Below are positions 1 to 7,667 of a DNA stretch of 64,000 bases, in pieces (the stretch's first letter is position 1; each line of letters begins with the position of its first letter). Below the pieces are notes generated by a model. It did no database searches. It was not told the DNA's origin and was given only the letters and a program-made list of their open reading frames with translations. The stretch covers positions 1 to 64,000 of IMG/VR virus record IMGVR_UViG_3300047551_002812; one strand, 5' to 3'. This DNA is from a virus. Position numbers and translations under genes: made by a program.

Positions 1-74
1 TGTCACGCCAGTCACGGCTGGACGGTTGTGGCCGGCGATAGGGTCCACGGACCCGATTGTCACAACGTGGACCA

Positions 75-82
75 GTTTAAAG
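75..82 (+). promoter_or_regulatory. Late-type promoter motif GTTTAAAG
   Basis: GTTTAAAG lies 21 nt before the ATG at 104. TATAT follows 5 nt after the motif. It is one of about 17 copies of the same element in the window, mostly before virion genes. Confidence 0.65.
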
Positions 83-103
83 TTAACTATATGGTGTTCA
101 ATC

Positions 104-556
104 ATGCTTACTACTTGGTTCTCAACTCAGGTACTCCCGTCGATTATCAGCGCGGCCAGTGGCGCCATTGCGGGCGTTGTCATCGCCGGTTGGGATAAGC
201 TCTCCGCCAAGTTTCTCCTGTCGAAACTCGGTCCGTCAGTGAAGACAGTGTATAACATCATCGACCCGATCCTCGATGGGAGTCTTCAGGGATGGAAGGA
301 CAGTGATATTGACAGGGCCCTCGGTCTAGCGATCGAGGTAGCGTACGACGGCAAACTGACCCCCGACGAGATCAACAGGATCGTGAGACTGATCTCCCAA
401 CGCTGGGTGCCTCAGATCGCCTCCGACAAAATCGCCAAGGGCCTCATCGGGGAGAAGGAACGTGCCGTGGCGGAGAGGATCAGAAGCGCCGTGGATGCTA
501 AGTCCATCAACGCCCCCGAGACCCTGCTCCTTCTCAAGAAACTCTACGTGGGTTGA
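104..556 (+). CDS. Small membrane protein, holin-like candidate
   Basis: 150 residues. The ATG at 104 is chosen because a GTTTAAAG motif lies 21 nt upstream; the frame is open to the left window edge, so a longer product cannot be excluded. One hydrophobic segment is visible near residues 10-28 (LPSIISAASGAIAGVVIAGW). It is followed by a soluble alpha-helical region with charged helices. A single N-terminal membrane span plus a cytoplasmic domain, expressed from a late promoter, would suit a holin or another lysis or tail-associated membrane protein, but no diagnostic motif was found. The stop codon is back to back with the thyX stop (TGATCA), and a terminator hairpin lies 47 nt downstream inside thyX. 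Confidence 0.75.
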   Translation: MLTTWFSTQVLPSIISAASGAIAGVVIAGWDKLSAKFLLSKLGPSVKTVYNIIDPILDGSLQGWKDSDIDRALGLAIEVAYDGKLTPDEINRIVRLISQRWVPQIASDKIAKGLIGEKERAVAERIRSAVDAKSINAPETLLLLKKLYVG

Positions 557-1336
557 TCAGAGATCAAAGACTCTTTTCATAAACCATGCCTTGAACCTCC
601 GTCCCCAAGTCTTCCTTGGGGTTTTCTTTTGTTCGGTAGTAGTAGTGGAGGTATAAGTGTGCTGTTGAGGCTGAGATTCCAGTTCTGGCTCGTTTTTGAT
701 CTCCTCTAAGGCCTTACTGATGCAGGGGAACTGCTCCGAGAAGACCCCGGAGATGGCGTGGGCAATCTCCATGTGCTCCTTCTGGGTACCATTAGCCCCG
801 CGGAGATCGATGTAGTGCATCCAGGAACGTAGGGTGCCGGTCATGTAGATCCGACTCGGGGAGTTCATGGGTAGGACCTTACGAGCGCACTCTTTGGCGA
901 CTCCGGCCTCCAGCATGTCATCATAGAGTTCTTGGGCCTCGGCAAAGAGCATCTTGATTCGTTGCTCGAACGCTCTTACCAGCTCAGGGTCCAGATCTGC
1001 GACGGAATTCTGGCGGTTCTTGGTGTCCTGGCGACGGAGCTCCGGCAGTTGGACAGTTCCTAGATCCTTCACGTCGGCGTAACGCTGGGAGAACTCTTGG
1101 AAACTGAAGGAGCGGTGGCGGATGATCTGGGCGGCGATATCGCGGGTGGTATTGATCTCCACGCACATAGAAGCCATCTCGAACGGGCTCCAGTGGCGAT
1201 TCTTGATGAGGTACTTGATCAGGCGGGAGGCCGTGTCGTAGTTTCCTTGGTTCTTAGGTGCCGACACACGCGCCATATCGGTGATGAGATGCTCCGCCTC
1301 AGGAGTCACCCACATTAGTTTGACCAGTTGAGCCAT
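557..1336 (-). CDS. thyX: Flavin-dependent thymidylate synthase ThyX
   Basis: 259 residues. Makes dTMP from dUMP using FAD, NADPH and methylene-tetrahydrofolate. The ThyX signature RHRSFSFQEFSQRY is intact at residues 73-86. The catalytic domain ends near residue 220. The last 40 or so residues are a polar, basic extension (QPQQH...KTPRKTWGRRFK) unusual for the family, and they coincide with the terminator of the convergent + strand gene. An extended -10 (TGGTAGAAT) lies upstream, and a terminator-like hairpin sits between it and the start codon. ThyX is common in cyanophages. Here it coexists with a ThyA-family protein at 22803-23639, which suggests the latter no longer makes dTMP. Confidence 0.95.
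   Translation of the reverse strand: MAQLVKLMWVTPEAEHLITDMARVSAPKNQGNYDTASRLIKYLIKNRHWSPFEMASMCVEINTTRDIAAQIIRHRSFSFQEFSQRYADVKDLGTVQLPELRRQDTKNRQNSVADLDPELVRAFEQRIKMLFAEAQELYDDMLEAGVAKECARKVLPMNSPSRIYMTGTLRSWMHYIDLRGANGTQKEHMEIAHAISGVFSEQFPCISKALEEIKNEPELESQPQQHTYTSTTTTEQKKTPRKTWGRRFKAWFMKRVFDL
603..630 (+). terminator. Intrinsic terminator inside the thyX 3' end
   Basis: CCCCAAG (603-609), a 5-nt loop and CTTGGGG (615-621) are followed by TTTTCTTTT. It is oriented for the + strand gene ending at 556. On the minus strand the same bases encode part of the basic C-terminal tail of ThyX. Confidence 0.8.
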
Positions 1337-1360
1337 AAAAAAGAGGGGCTGTTACCCCTC
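1337..1360 (-). terminator. Terminator hairpin overlapping the thyX promoter start region
   Basis: Read on the minus strand: GAGGGG, loop TAACAG, CCCCTC, then six T, ending immediately before the thyX ATG. It would end transcripts of the gene at 1379-2746. The -10 TAGAAT is two bases upstream of the first arm, so RNA started there would begin within that arm and lack part of the stem. Confidence 0.75.
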
Positions 1361-1361
1361 C

Positions 1362-1370
1362 ATTCTACCA
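1362..1370 (-). promoter_or_regulatory. Extended -10 promoter for thyX
   Basis: TGGTAGAAT on the minus strand, matching the TGn-TAnnAT form seen before other nucleotide-metabolism genes here. No clear TTGACA -35. Confidence 0.6.
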
Positions 1371-1378
1371 CAGATATG

Positions 1379-2746
1379 TTAGTATGTCTCTCGCCATTGG
1401 ACTGCTGCAGCCACCCTTGCCACCGCGTTAGTCTGAGTACTTACCGTCTGGGCGGAGATCACATAGACTTCGGAATCGGTAGAATCGATGTTCTGCATGA
1501 TCACGCTTTTCTTTGAGTTGGAGATATCTCCGAAGGTGCCTGGTGACATGGAGTTCTGAGATGAACCGGAAGGGATGTATCCTGCGTTCAGCACACTCCC
1601 GCCGGTGTAACTGAGAGCATTTACACTATACTCCACTCCGCTATCGTCATCAGCCGGAGTCCATATTGCTCCGCCATTAAAAGTCAAGGATGAAGCGGAG
1701 TTCAATTTAACTAACTTGAATAGGATACTTTCATCAAGTACTGAAAATGAGATATTATTAATCCTCACCGACATCCTATTTGGTCCGGAGAACACCGAGT
1801 TCTTCAGTCTTATAGCCATGACCGGGAACGGCGTCGCGCCCGGCGTAGATGTTGTTCTGTACGAGGAGTTAGCCGCGGCGAAATCCACTCCGGTCTCCGA
1901 GTACCCGCCGGAACTGATCACCGACGAGCAGATATGCTCTAACGACCCACCTGACGTAGTACCGGTGTTAGCAACCTCCGCCCTGATAGGGAGGTTAGGA
2001 TTGCTCATGTACACCACATTCAGGTTGTTGGAGTGGAGTTGTTCGTGAGCGATGACGATCTTTCCATTATGAACAAAACCGAATCTGACCTTTCCGACTC
2101 CCAGCCACTGGAAATCAATGTAGAGAAGCTCGGTCTTTGTCGGATCGAAGTTGAATCCGGAATCTCCAGTCCCGTTACACTTATCCAATGACCAGTTAGC
2201 TTGGGTAATGCGTGTGTCTTGGGCAGTTCCGGTCGCGTACGAGCGGATCACGAAAGCCAGATCGGTTCCGGTCTGCTCTAGGAAGAGACCATTACGGGTA
2301 TCGAAGTACCCGATGCGTTTTGTCACGTTGGCCGACGCCATCCCCAGCACGAAGGAGGCGAAGATCTCCTGGGACTTACCAGGCTGGTACGGGTGGTAGT
2401 ACTTGCTCTGGTGGATGGCGTAGGAGGCGGTATTGGTTGTCGTGGAAAGAGTCACCGATGACCTATTAGAGTCCATGGTGACAAGTCCACCATTGCCGGT
2501 GGAGTCATTGAAGTTGAATCCGACTCCTGGAACATGTTTGTAGTCCCCCAGAGTGAAGGGAAGAGCGGCCTTCAGACGCCCGAAGGCATCTGTCGAATTA
2601 GCTGCGGACGAGGACGACCAACCAAACGGGTCCACGATGATCCCACGTGAGTCAGCGAGCTGATGCACGTAGAACATCTTGTTATTGGCTACGCTGATCG
2701 CCTCGTCGGTGGGGTGGGTCTCTAGCGGATTACTATAGTATGGCAT
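1379..2746 (-). CDS. Conserved phage virion protein
   Basis: 455 residues. The middle contains a stretch I recognise as a conserved phage structural family: YHPYQPGKSQ, then TKRIGYFDTRNGLF, then IDFQWLGVGKVRFGFVHNGK (roughly residues 115-240). This region is beta-rich and probably jelly-roll- or concanavalin-like. The N-terminus (MPYYSNPLETHPTDEAISVANN) is polar. The gene starts 11 nt after the 70-residue gene upstream and shares its late promoter at 2993. A terminator hairpin follows just before thyX. Its exact place in the virion (tail fibre, head decoration or baseplate) cannot be read from the sequence. Confidence 0.8.
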   Translation of the reverse strand: MPYYSNPLETHPTDEAISVANNKMFYVHQLADSRGIIVDPFGWSSSSAANSTDAFGRLKAALPFTLGDYKHVPGVGFNFNDSTGNGGLVTMDSNRSSVTLSTTTNTASYAIHQSKYYHPYQPGKSQEIFASFVLGMASANVTKRIGYFDTRNGLFLEQTGTDLAFVIRSYATGTAQDTRITQANWSLDKCNGTGDSGFNFDPTKTELLYIDFQWLGVGKVRFGFVHNGKIVIAHEQLHSNNLNVVYMSNPNLPIRAEVANTGTTSGGSLEHICSSVISSGGYSETGVDFAAANSSYRTTSTPGATPFPVMAIRLKNSVFSGPNRMSVRINNISFSVLDESILFKLVKLNSASSLTFNGGAIWTPADDDSGVEYSVNALSYTGGSVLNAGYIPSGSSQNSMSPGTFGDISNSKKSVIMQNIDSTDSEVYVISAQTVSTQTNAVARVAAAVQWRETY

Positions 2747-2757
2747 CAGTCAGATCC

Positions 2758-2970
2758 TCACATGAGTATCTCTGGGTCCCACTCGATGGAGCGAGTAGCG
2801 ATGTTATTATTAACATCGTAGGTTATTGTCTCAGTGGCTACGGTTTTTCCACTCGCTCCGCCCTTCTTATAGACAACCTGAGTAGGCCCGTGGGAGGTTG
2901 TTGCGCCACTATGTGCTTGGTAATCGTGGCCGGGAACCTCCCAACCATTCTCGAATGCTGGATCTGCCAT
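2758..2970 (-). CDS. Small late protein of unknown function
   Basis: 70 residues. No recognised domain. It begins MADPAFENGWEVPG, and the NGW resembles the P-E-G-W motif shared by other small late proteins here. A GTTTAAAG motif lies 22 nt upstream of the ATG, placing it with the late genes and ahead of the virion gene at 1379-2746. The C-terminal half (TITYDVNNNIATRSIEW) looks like a short beta-strand domain. Confidence 0.75.
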   Translation of the reverse strand: MADPAFENGWEVPGHDYQAHSGATTSHGPTQVVYKKGGASGKTVATETITYDVNNNIATRSIEWDPEILM

Positions 2971-2992
2971 ACTCCATACTACTTATCCTATA

Positions 2993-3000
2993 CTTTAAAC
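2993..3000 (-). promoter_or_regulatory. Late-type promoter motif GTTTAAAG
   Basis: Lies 22 nt before the ATG at 2970 and directly after the stop codon of the VWA gene (TGA TAG then TTTAAAG). TATAGG follows at once. Confidence 0.65.
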
Positions 3001-3002
3001 TA

Positions 3003-4175
3003 TCACTTCATGATCCTAACTACCTCGCCGAAGGGTAGATGGTCGTCTGGAACCCCACCCGGGCTAATGCACCACAGAACATCGCAATCTGGTTCCTTGA
3101 AGTCGTTAGTGGGAGCGTAACCGTCGGTGAACACGATACCTAAAGTCCGCACCGTAGAGTCCTCCTCGGAGACACTGCGAAGCTTCTCCATAACATTTAC
3201 AAACGAGGTACCTCCACCCCCTTCGAGTTTAGGAGTGCTAAAAATACTCTCCACCTCGCCTTGGTAGTAGAGATCGACGTCAAAGTACCACATCTCGCCG
3301 GTGATGTTAGGCAAAGCGTTTATGGCGAAACGGAGCTCGGCGATAAACTCCCCGAGAAGTTCCTCATCAACACTGCCGGACGTGTCCATGAACACGCACA
3401 CATGTATCTTACCACCACCCAGATCGTCCAGGTACATCCCGTTATGGATGAAGCGACGATCGAATCCCTCGAAGTCGGTACGGGACGCGGTGATGTACCT
3501 GTAAAGAACGTCCCTCCAGTTAATCGTGGGCTCTAGGAACTCGTCAAAGATTCTCCTTATCCCCGCACCCGTTGGTCCAGCACTCTTACTCTTCGCGATA
3601 GTCATCGCTTTGTTCAGAACGTCCTTCCAGTTTGTTTTACTACCACCTCCGATGGAAGGGTTTTCACCCTTACCCTGCTCTTTTGTCCCGGTTCCTGGCT
3701 GTAAGCACTGGTTTACATCAACGGCGGATTTACCGTATTTCTTACTGATATACTGCGGGTTGGTATGTTGCTTCTGCTTGAGAATATTGTAAATCTCGCG
3801 GACACTGAGGTGTTTTAAGTCGTTGTCGAATATGGCCTCTTCTGGTAGCACCATCTTATTATCCATGATGATGCCATTGACCACGATATCGGCCGCGATG
3901 TTGGCCGTGATGGGATCAGACTTAAACAGATCCTTCATGCGCTCGATATGTTCGAGCGCCATATGAAGAACCTCGTGAAGGAGAATAGAGCGGAAATATT
4001 CCGGGGACTGACCGTTCATAAACTCCTCGTTGAGGAACATTACGTTCCCGTTAGTCGCCGCAGTGGGTACATCGTCAGTGATCTCGTACTTGGTGTTTAA
4101 CAATAGCGTTCCGAAGAACGGCGACTGTTTTAGTAACTTCACCCTGGATTTGACTATACTCTCTTCGATACTCAT
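3003..4175 (-). CDS. Zincin-like metallopeptidase with C-terminal VWA domain
   Basis: 390 residues. The N-terminal part carries a zinc-protease motif (HEVLHMALEH, an HExxH, near residues 67-76). The C-terminal part is a von Willebrand A domain with an intact metal-binding MIDAS site: DTSGS, a downstream GGTSF threonine, and FTDGY. This layout matches the DUF2201-type VWA proteins that pair with MoxR ATPases. The start overlaps the stop of the AAA+ gene by ATGA, so the two are translationally coupled and probably form one chaperone or remodelling complex. Whether the peptidase site is active is unknown. The target could be a phage assembly intermediate or a host protein. Confidence 0.85.
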   Translation of the reverse strand: MSIEESIVKSRVKLLKQSPFFGTLLLNTKYEITDDVPTAATNGNVMFLNEEFMNGQSPEYFRSILLHEVLHMALEHIERMKDLFKSDPITANIAADIVVNGIIMDNKMVLPEEAIFDNDLKHLSVREIYNILKQKQHTNPQYISKKYGKSAVDVNQCLQPGTGTKEQGKGENPSIGGGSKTNWKDVLNKAMTIAKSKSAGPTGAGIRRIFDEFLEPTINWRDVLYRYITASRTDFEGFDRRFIHNGMYLDDLGGGKIHVCVFMDTSGSVDEELLGEFIAELRFAINALPNITGEMWYFDVDLYYQGEVESIFSTPKLEGGGGTSFVNVMEKLRSVSEEDSTVRTLGIVFTDGYAPTNDFKEPDCDVLWCISPGGVPDDHLPFGEVVRIMK

Positions 4176-5167
4176 CGCAGAAGCTCCTGGTACTTGGTGA
4201 TGAACGCCTTGACTTGCGGGTCCTTGGCGATAAGTTTGATAAAGGCTCCTTGGAGGTTATTGGCTTTCAAGGAGATCATAGCGTCACTCATGAAGAGTCC
4301 GACGTAATCCTCAGTGGTACCTTTGATCAGCCACTTGGTCCCGTTGTAGAAGTCCTGAGCGGACTTGGCCCTAGAGACGATAGAACCGCACACGGCGTAC
4401 ATCAGGGAAGGCTCACGGGGTACCTCTACGTCCTCTCCGGAGAGGATCCGGCTGATGTCCGGAAGGCGGGAGTAGATAGACTGGTAGGCGTAGAACTCCG
4501 CGGACGTTCCCTCACCCACTGCAGAGGCGATGTCCAACTCGATATCGAGCAGGGAGTCGGCAAACTCCCAACTACGGGGGGAGGGCCAAGCGGTGGCGTT
4601 CTTGTTGAAATCGAAGAGGAGCTGGGGACGGAAGTTGAGGAAGGAGACGATCTGCTCATTGATCCCTTTCTTGATCGCGTATTCCTTCCACGAGGAGAGA
4701 TCAGACTCGACATTGAAGTGGATGAAGCGGTTGGCCACAGGAGCCGGCATCTGGGACACCGCAGCGCGATCCTCGGCACGGTTTCCGGCAGCCACGATAA
4801 ACCATCCCTCGGGGACTTTGTAATCTCCGACTTGGCGATCGAGAATGAGTTGCTGGGCGATTCCCATCATCGAAGGGGACGCCATGTTAAACTCATCGAC
4901 AAAGAGGATGCCTTTCCCGTCTCGCGGAAGGAATGATGGCGGAGCGAATTTTGCCATGCCCTCTTCGACGTAAGGTAGACCTCGGATATCAGTGGGGGCC
5001 AACTGGGAGATGCGAAGATCAGTGAGTTCTAGGTCATTGTCTTGGGCGATCTTCCTAACGATCGACGATTTACCTACACCCGGAGGACCCCATAGAAACA
5101 CCGAGTGGGGAACAGATTTGCTGATGATCTTAGTCAGAGCGGACTGGACTTCTGAGATGGTTGCCAT
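4172..5167 (-). CDS. MoxR-type AAA+ ATPase
   Basis: 331 residues. Walker A GPPGVGKSS is near residues 27-35 and Walker B ILFVDEFN near residue 88. A sensor-type segment VAAGNRAEDR is near residue 126. It is a MoxR/RavA-family ATPase, which act as chaperones with a VWA partner; the partner follows with a 4-base overlap. The ATG at 5167 lies 24 nt after a TAGTATGAT -10, so the pair is expected with the early or middle genes rather than the late ones. The partner protein carries the HExxH site. Confidence 0.9.
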   Translation of the reverse strand: MATISEVQSALTKIISKSVPHSVFLWGPPGVGKSSIVRKIAQDNDLELTDLRISQLAPTDIRGLPYVEEGMAKFAPPSFLPRDGKGILFVDEFNMASPSMMGIAQQLILDRQVGDYKVPEGWFIVAAGNRAEDRAAVSQMPAPVANRFIHFNVESDLSSWKEYAIKKGINEQIVSFLNFRPQLLFDFNKNATAWPSPRSWEFADSLLDIELDIASAVGEGTSAEFYAYQSIYSRLPDISRILSGEDVEVPREPSLMYAVCGSIVSRAKSAQDFYNGTKWLIKGTTEDYVGLFMSDAMISLKANNLQGAFIKLIAKDPQVKAFITKYQELLR

Positions 5168-5191
5168 GGGGTCTTGCGTTGGTACCCACTC

Positions 5192-5200
5192 ATCATACTA
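5192..5200 (-). promoter_or_regulatory. Extended -10-like promoter for the AAA+/VWA pair
   Basis: TAGTATGAT on the minus strand, 24 nt before the ATG at 5167 and directly downstream of the hsp20 terminator. Confidence 0.5.
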
Positions 5201-5224
5201 GAAAGGGAGGCCAAGAAGCCTCCC
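5201..5224 (-). terminator. Terminator after hsp20
   Basis: Minus strand GGGAGGC, loop TTCTT, GCCTCCC, then TTTCT. A 7-bp GC-rich stem placed between hsp20 and the AAA+ promoter. Confidence 0.7.
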
Positions 5225-5250
5225 AGTGTTACAGTCCGTAATATGGCTAC

Positions 5251-5685
5251 TTACCGGATCTCCACTACCTTGGGTTTCTCCTCGTCGGGTACCAGTTTCT
5301 CCAGCTCGATAGTTAGGAGTCCGTCTGAGAATCTAGCGGAACGAACCTCGACGTCTCCATCGAGCTGGAACTTAACATTGAAGTCCCTGCGGGCCATGCC
5401 CCTATGCGAGTACTCGCGGTCTTTGGAGTTCTCGTCTGCTTTGCCAGATACCAGCAGGTACCCATTCTTCAGTTTGACATCAAGGTTCTCCTTCCTGTAC
5501 CCGGCGAGGGCGAACTCCATGAACGTGACGTACGGATTACCACCAATCGTTCGGTAGATATTGTACTTGGGGAAACCTATACTGGAGTTAGAAGTCCCAA
5601 AAAACATGTCCGTGAGTTGCTTCTCGAATTCCGTCGGTTCCAACCTTTTTCTTGAGTACGGCGAGACCGTGAATAAATCGATCAT
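5251..5685 (-). CDS. hsp20: Small heat-shock protein Hsp20
   Basis: 144 residues with an alpha-crystallin-type domain at about residues 45-135. The segment NPYVTFMEFALAGYRKENL and the strand GYLLVSGK are typical of the Hsp20 proteins of T4-like cyanophages. The I-x-I/V tail motif may be represented by VVEIR at the C-terminus. It is an ATP-independent holdase that protects unfolded proteins, and in phages is thought to help scaffold or capsid folding. A GATTAAAA element sits 62 nt upstream, farther than in other late genes, and a terminator follows. It lies beside the AAA+/VWA pair, so three chaperone-type genes are adjacent. Confidence 0.92.
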   Translation of the reverse strand: MIDLFTVSPYSRKRLEPTEFEKQLTDMFFGTSNSSIGFPKYNIYRTIGGNPYVTFMEFALAGYRKENLDVKLKNGYLLVSGKADENSKDREYSHRGMARRDFNVKFQLDGDVEVRSARFSDGLLTIELEKLVPDEEKPKVVEIR

Positions 5686-5747
5686 TGTTTTACCTTAAAA
5701 AGCGTAAATGAGTGGGCGGGACCCTCTTAGGCATCCCACCTACAGTA

Positions 5748-5755
5748 TTTTAATC
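5748..5755 (-). promoter_or_regulatory. Weak late-type motif GATTAAAA
   Basis: Seven of eight bases match the GATTAAAG variant. It is 62 nt before the hsp20 ATG, longer than the usual 21-34 nt, so the assignment is tentative. An imperfect GTGGG/CCCAC hairpin lies between. Confidence 0.35.
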
Positions 5756-5786
5756 TAGGTACCGGAAAAAGTATGTAGGGGATTTG

Positions 5787-5939
5787 CTACTCCTGAGGTG
5801 GTAATTTCCCACTACTAACGTAGTTCCTGAATACCTCCATCATCTCGTTGGTCGGGATCCCGCAATGAAGAGCGGCCCGGGGGACATTCCAACGGGCCAC
5901 GTAAAGCATCTCTATGGACTCCTTGAGTCTATCGTTCAC
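5787..5939 (-). CDS. Small helical protein, possible DNA-binding
   Basis: 50 residues from a GTG that overlaps the endolysin stop codon (GTGA). An in-frame ATG at 5987 would add 16 Gly-rich residues but would run 52 bases into the endolysin gene. The sequence NDRLKESIEMLYVARWNVP followed by RAALHCGIPTNEMMEVFRNY looks like two or three short helices. The ending resembles a helix-turn-helix of the kind seen in small cyanophage proteins. No function is recognised. It is the last gene of the lysis block. Confidence 0.65.
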   Translation of the reverse strand: MNDRLKESIEMLYVARWNVPRAALHCGIPTNEMMEVFRNYVSSGKLPPQE

Positions 5940-7210
5940 TTCTCGGCGATGATCCCCCACCCTGTACCCATACCCTCCACCATCCATCTCTTGTTGAGAT
6001 TAGCGTAGGAGTAACGTTGGAAGGCACCATTTGTGGAACCGTAGTACCCACCGTTGACAAGATCCAACTCGCCGTATGGGTCGTGGACTATGTAATGGGC
6101 TTTATCCTTGTCGTAGCCTATGACGCACACCCAGTGACCACCACCACGCGGAGCGGATACGTGGCCGTGATGGAGAATGCCAATGGGGACCGGGATACCT
6201 TTGTCGATCTGAGCCTCTATATCGCTCTGGAAGAGGTTGGTTGCTTTGCTAGCTTTTATCCCCAGGTCGCGCAGGGCCTGGATCTGGGCGTTGGGATCCG
6301 TGGTGTCCCCGTACCTGAATACGTAATTTTTCATATAGTAGTCATCCTCCTGCTCCGCTACCTCGATGGCTTTAGGGTTGAGATAGTCCGCCATCATCGC
6401 GCACGAGCTGGAGAAGCACATGCGATTGGCGTGGGTAGTACGACTATCTCGCTGAGGGAAGTACTTGACCTGAAGTACCTTGTACTCGTCTGACTTGCTA
6501 TCAACTTCGCTGATACCCTGTAGTCTCCAGTGAGGATTGTATATGTACCAGGCCCCGGCACCGTAGTCAAGGATGACCTTGGAGTGGATCCCCTCGTCGA
6601 CAATGTCGGAGATCTGGTAACCCTTACCTTTCTGCACCGCCTTCTTCATGTTGAAGTCAAGCTGGTAGGATTGGAGTGGTTCCTTCTTAAGTAGGGTGTC
6701 CTGCAGGGCTACTATTTGTTGTTTTTCCATAGAGTTCTTTTTCAGACCTTTGGACCACAGGGCACCTTCCGCGATCCTTCGCCTCTTGAGTCCTTCCTCA
6801 ACGCTAGTCCCAGGGTTTCTGTAGAGTAGTAACGAGTCTGGGATCAGGTTCCATTCCTTGTTCCTCAGTCTTCTGGAGATGGTCTCGAACCCTTCGGAGC
6901 CGTAGAACCTCGCGCCCAAGTTATAGGCAAAACTGAGCAGGGCCCCTATCTGCTCCTGAGACATCTCTGACAGGTACGGGATCCGTTCGAGAGCGGGCAT
7001 ATATCCCACCTCGAGTTGGTAGAGAAGGAGCTCATCAGCCTCCTTCTGAGTTATCTCCTCGCCGGGAGAGAACGGGGACCCGTCCTTTTTAACCGTGGAT
7101 CCCCAACCGATCGTGTAGGGTTTACCGCCACTCAGCGGATCAGGGTAAGCCTTCAGGCGGCAACCCTCGAACCTCTTGATAAGATCAACACCGTAGGTAG
7201 GTGGTTTCAT
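5936..7210 (-). CDS. Endolysin: GH24 lysozyme plus C39-like peptidase
   Basis: 424 residues with two catalytic modules. Residues 1-155 are a T4-lysozyme-type (GH24) muramidase: FEGCRLKAYPD with Glu15, then YTIGWGST ending at Thr39. Residues 245-424 look like a C39-family papain-fold peptidase: a Cys near 265-270 (NRMCFSSSCAMMADYL), His359 in GGGHWVCVIGYD and Asp377 in VHDPYGE. The linker (about 160-245) carries an aromatic stretch (WYIYNPHW). It probably cuts both glycan strands and peptide bridges of the cyanobacterial wall. It overlaps the upstream membrane protein by ATGA and the next gene by GTGA, forming a lysis operon under the late motif at 7627. No signal peptide is visible. Confidence 0.88.
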   Translation of the reverse strand: MKPPTYGVDLIKRFEGCRLKAYPDPLSGGKPYTIGWGSTVKKDGSPFSPGEEITQKEADELLLYQLEVGYMPALERIPYLSEMSQEQIGALLSFAYNLGARFYGSEGFETISRRLRNKEWNLIPDSLLLYRNPGTSVEEGLKRRRIAEGALWSKGLKKNSMEKQQIVALQDTLLKKEPLQSYQLDFNMKKAVQKGKGYQISDIVDEGIHSKVILDYGAGAWYIYNPHWRLQGISEVDSKSDEYKVLQVKYFPQRDSRTTHANRMCFSSSCAMMADYLNPKAIEVAEQEDDYYMKNYVFRYGDTTDPNAQIQALRDLGIKASKATNLFQSDIEAQIDKGIPVPIGILHHGHVSAPRGGGHWVCVIGYDKDKAHYIVHDPYGELDLVNGGYYGSTNGAFQRYSYANLNKRWMVEGMGTGWGIIAEK

Positions 7211-7596
7211 TCTTCATCTTCTCCGTCCCCGAACACCGGGGGATAGTCACGCGCCTCGAACTTGACCCCTAGGATCTGATCTGATCCATCGATCTCCTCC
7301 ACCTCGGGGTGGTTAGGTGAGGAGACCATTAACTCCCGAAGTTTCTCCGGGATCAGTTCCTGGCTTTTTTCCGGTTCGTTTACCTTCCCCCACTGGGTAA
7401 GTTGACCTTTACCACCGGAGAGTTTACTCATATTACTGAGATGGTCGAGAAGCATCTGCTTCTGCGTTATCTCCAAGAGTTTCTCCTTTTTCTCCAACTC
7501 ACGCTTATCAATAAAACTGTTCAATCCGATCATCAAAGATAGTAATCCTAGACCCCAAGAAGAGAATACAAATATGTAAAGCAGTACTGCGGTCAT
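7207..7596 (-). CDS. Single-span membrane protein, spanin- or holin-like
   Basis: 129 residues. An N-terminal hydrophobic segment (residues 3-24, VLLYIFVFSSWGLGLLSLMIG) is followed by a charged coiled-coil-like stretch (DKRELEKKEKLLEITQKQML) and an acidic tail (GDGEDEE). This topology fits an inner-membrane spanin or a holin partner. It sits directly before the endolysin with an ATGA overlap and has the late motif 30 nt upstream, with GGAG before the ATG. No o-spanin lipobox gene was noticed beside it, so the spanin reading is an inference from topology and position. Confidence 0.75.
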   Translation of the reverse strand: MTAVLLYIFVFSSWGLGLLSLMIGLNSFIDKRELEKKEKLLEITQKQMLLDHLSNMSKLSGGKGQLTQWGKVNEPEKSQELIPEKLRELMVSSPNHPEVEEIDGSDQILGVKFEARDYPPVFGDGEDEE

Positions 7597-7626
7597 AGAG
7601 ACTCCTATGCTGATTGGTCTATGCTA

Positions 7627-7634
7627 CTTTAAAC
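7627..7634 (-). promoter_or_regulatory. Late-type promoter motif GTTTAAAG for the lysis operon
   Basis: 30 nt before the ATG at 7596, with TAGCATAG immediately downstream and a GGAG ribosome site near the start. Confidence 0.65.
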
Positions 7635-7667
7635 TATGAGTCTGGATCTGTAAACCCTTCCTTGGTT

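Noticed and set aside
1-189. Frame open from the left edge, reading HGPDCHNVDQFKVNY near its middle
   Set aside because: It looks protein-like up to about 103 but runs through the late motif and deep into the gene at 104-556. It may be the 3' end of a gene outside the window, but this cannot be supported here.
4214-4936. 240-codon + strand ORF
   Set aside because: Antisense to the AAA+ ATPase gene, which has clear Walker motifs; Gly/Asp/Val bias typical of a reverse frame.
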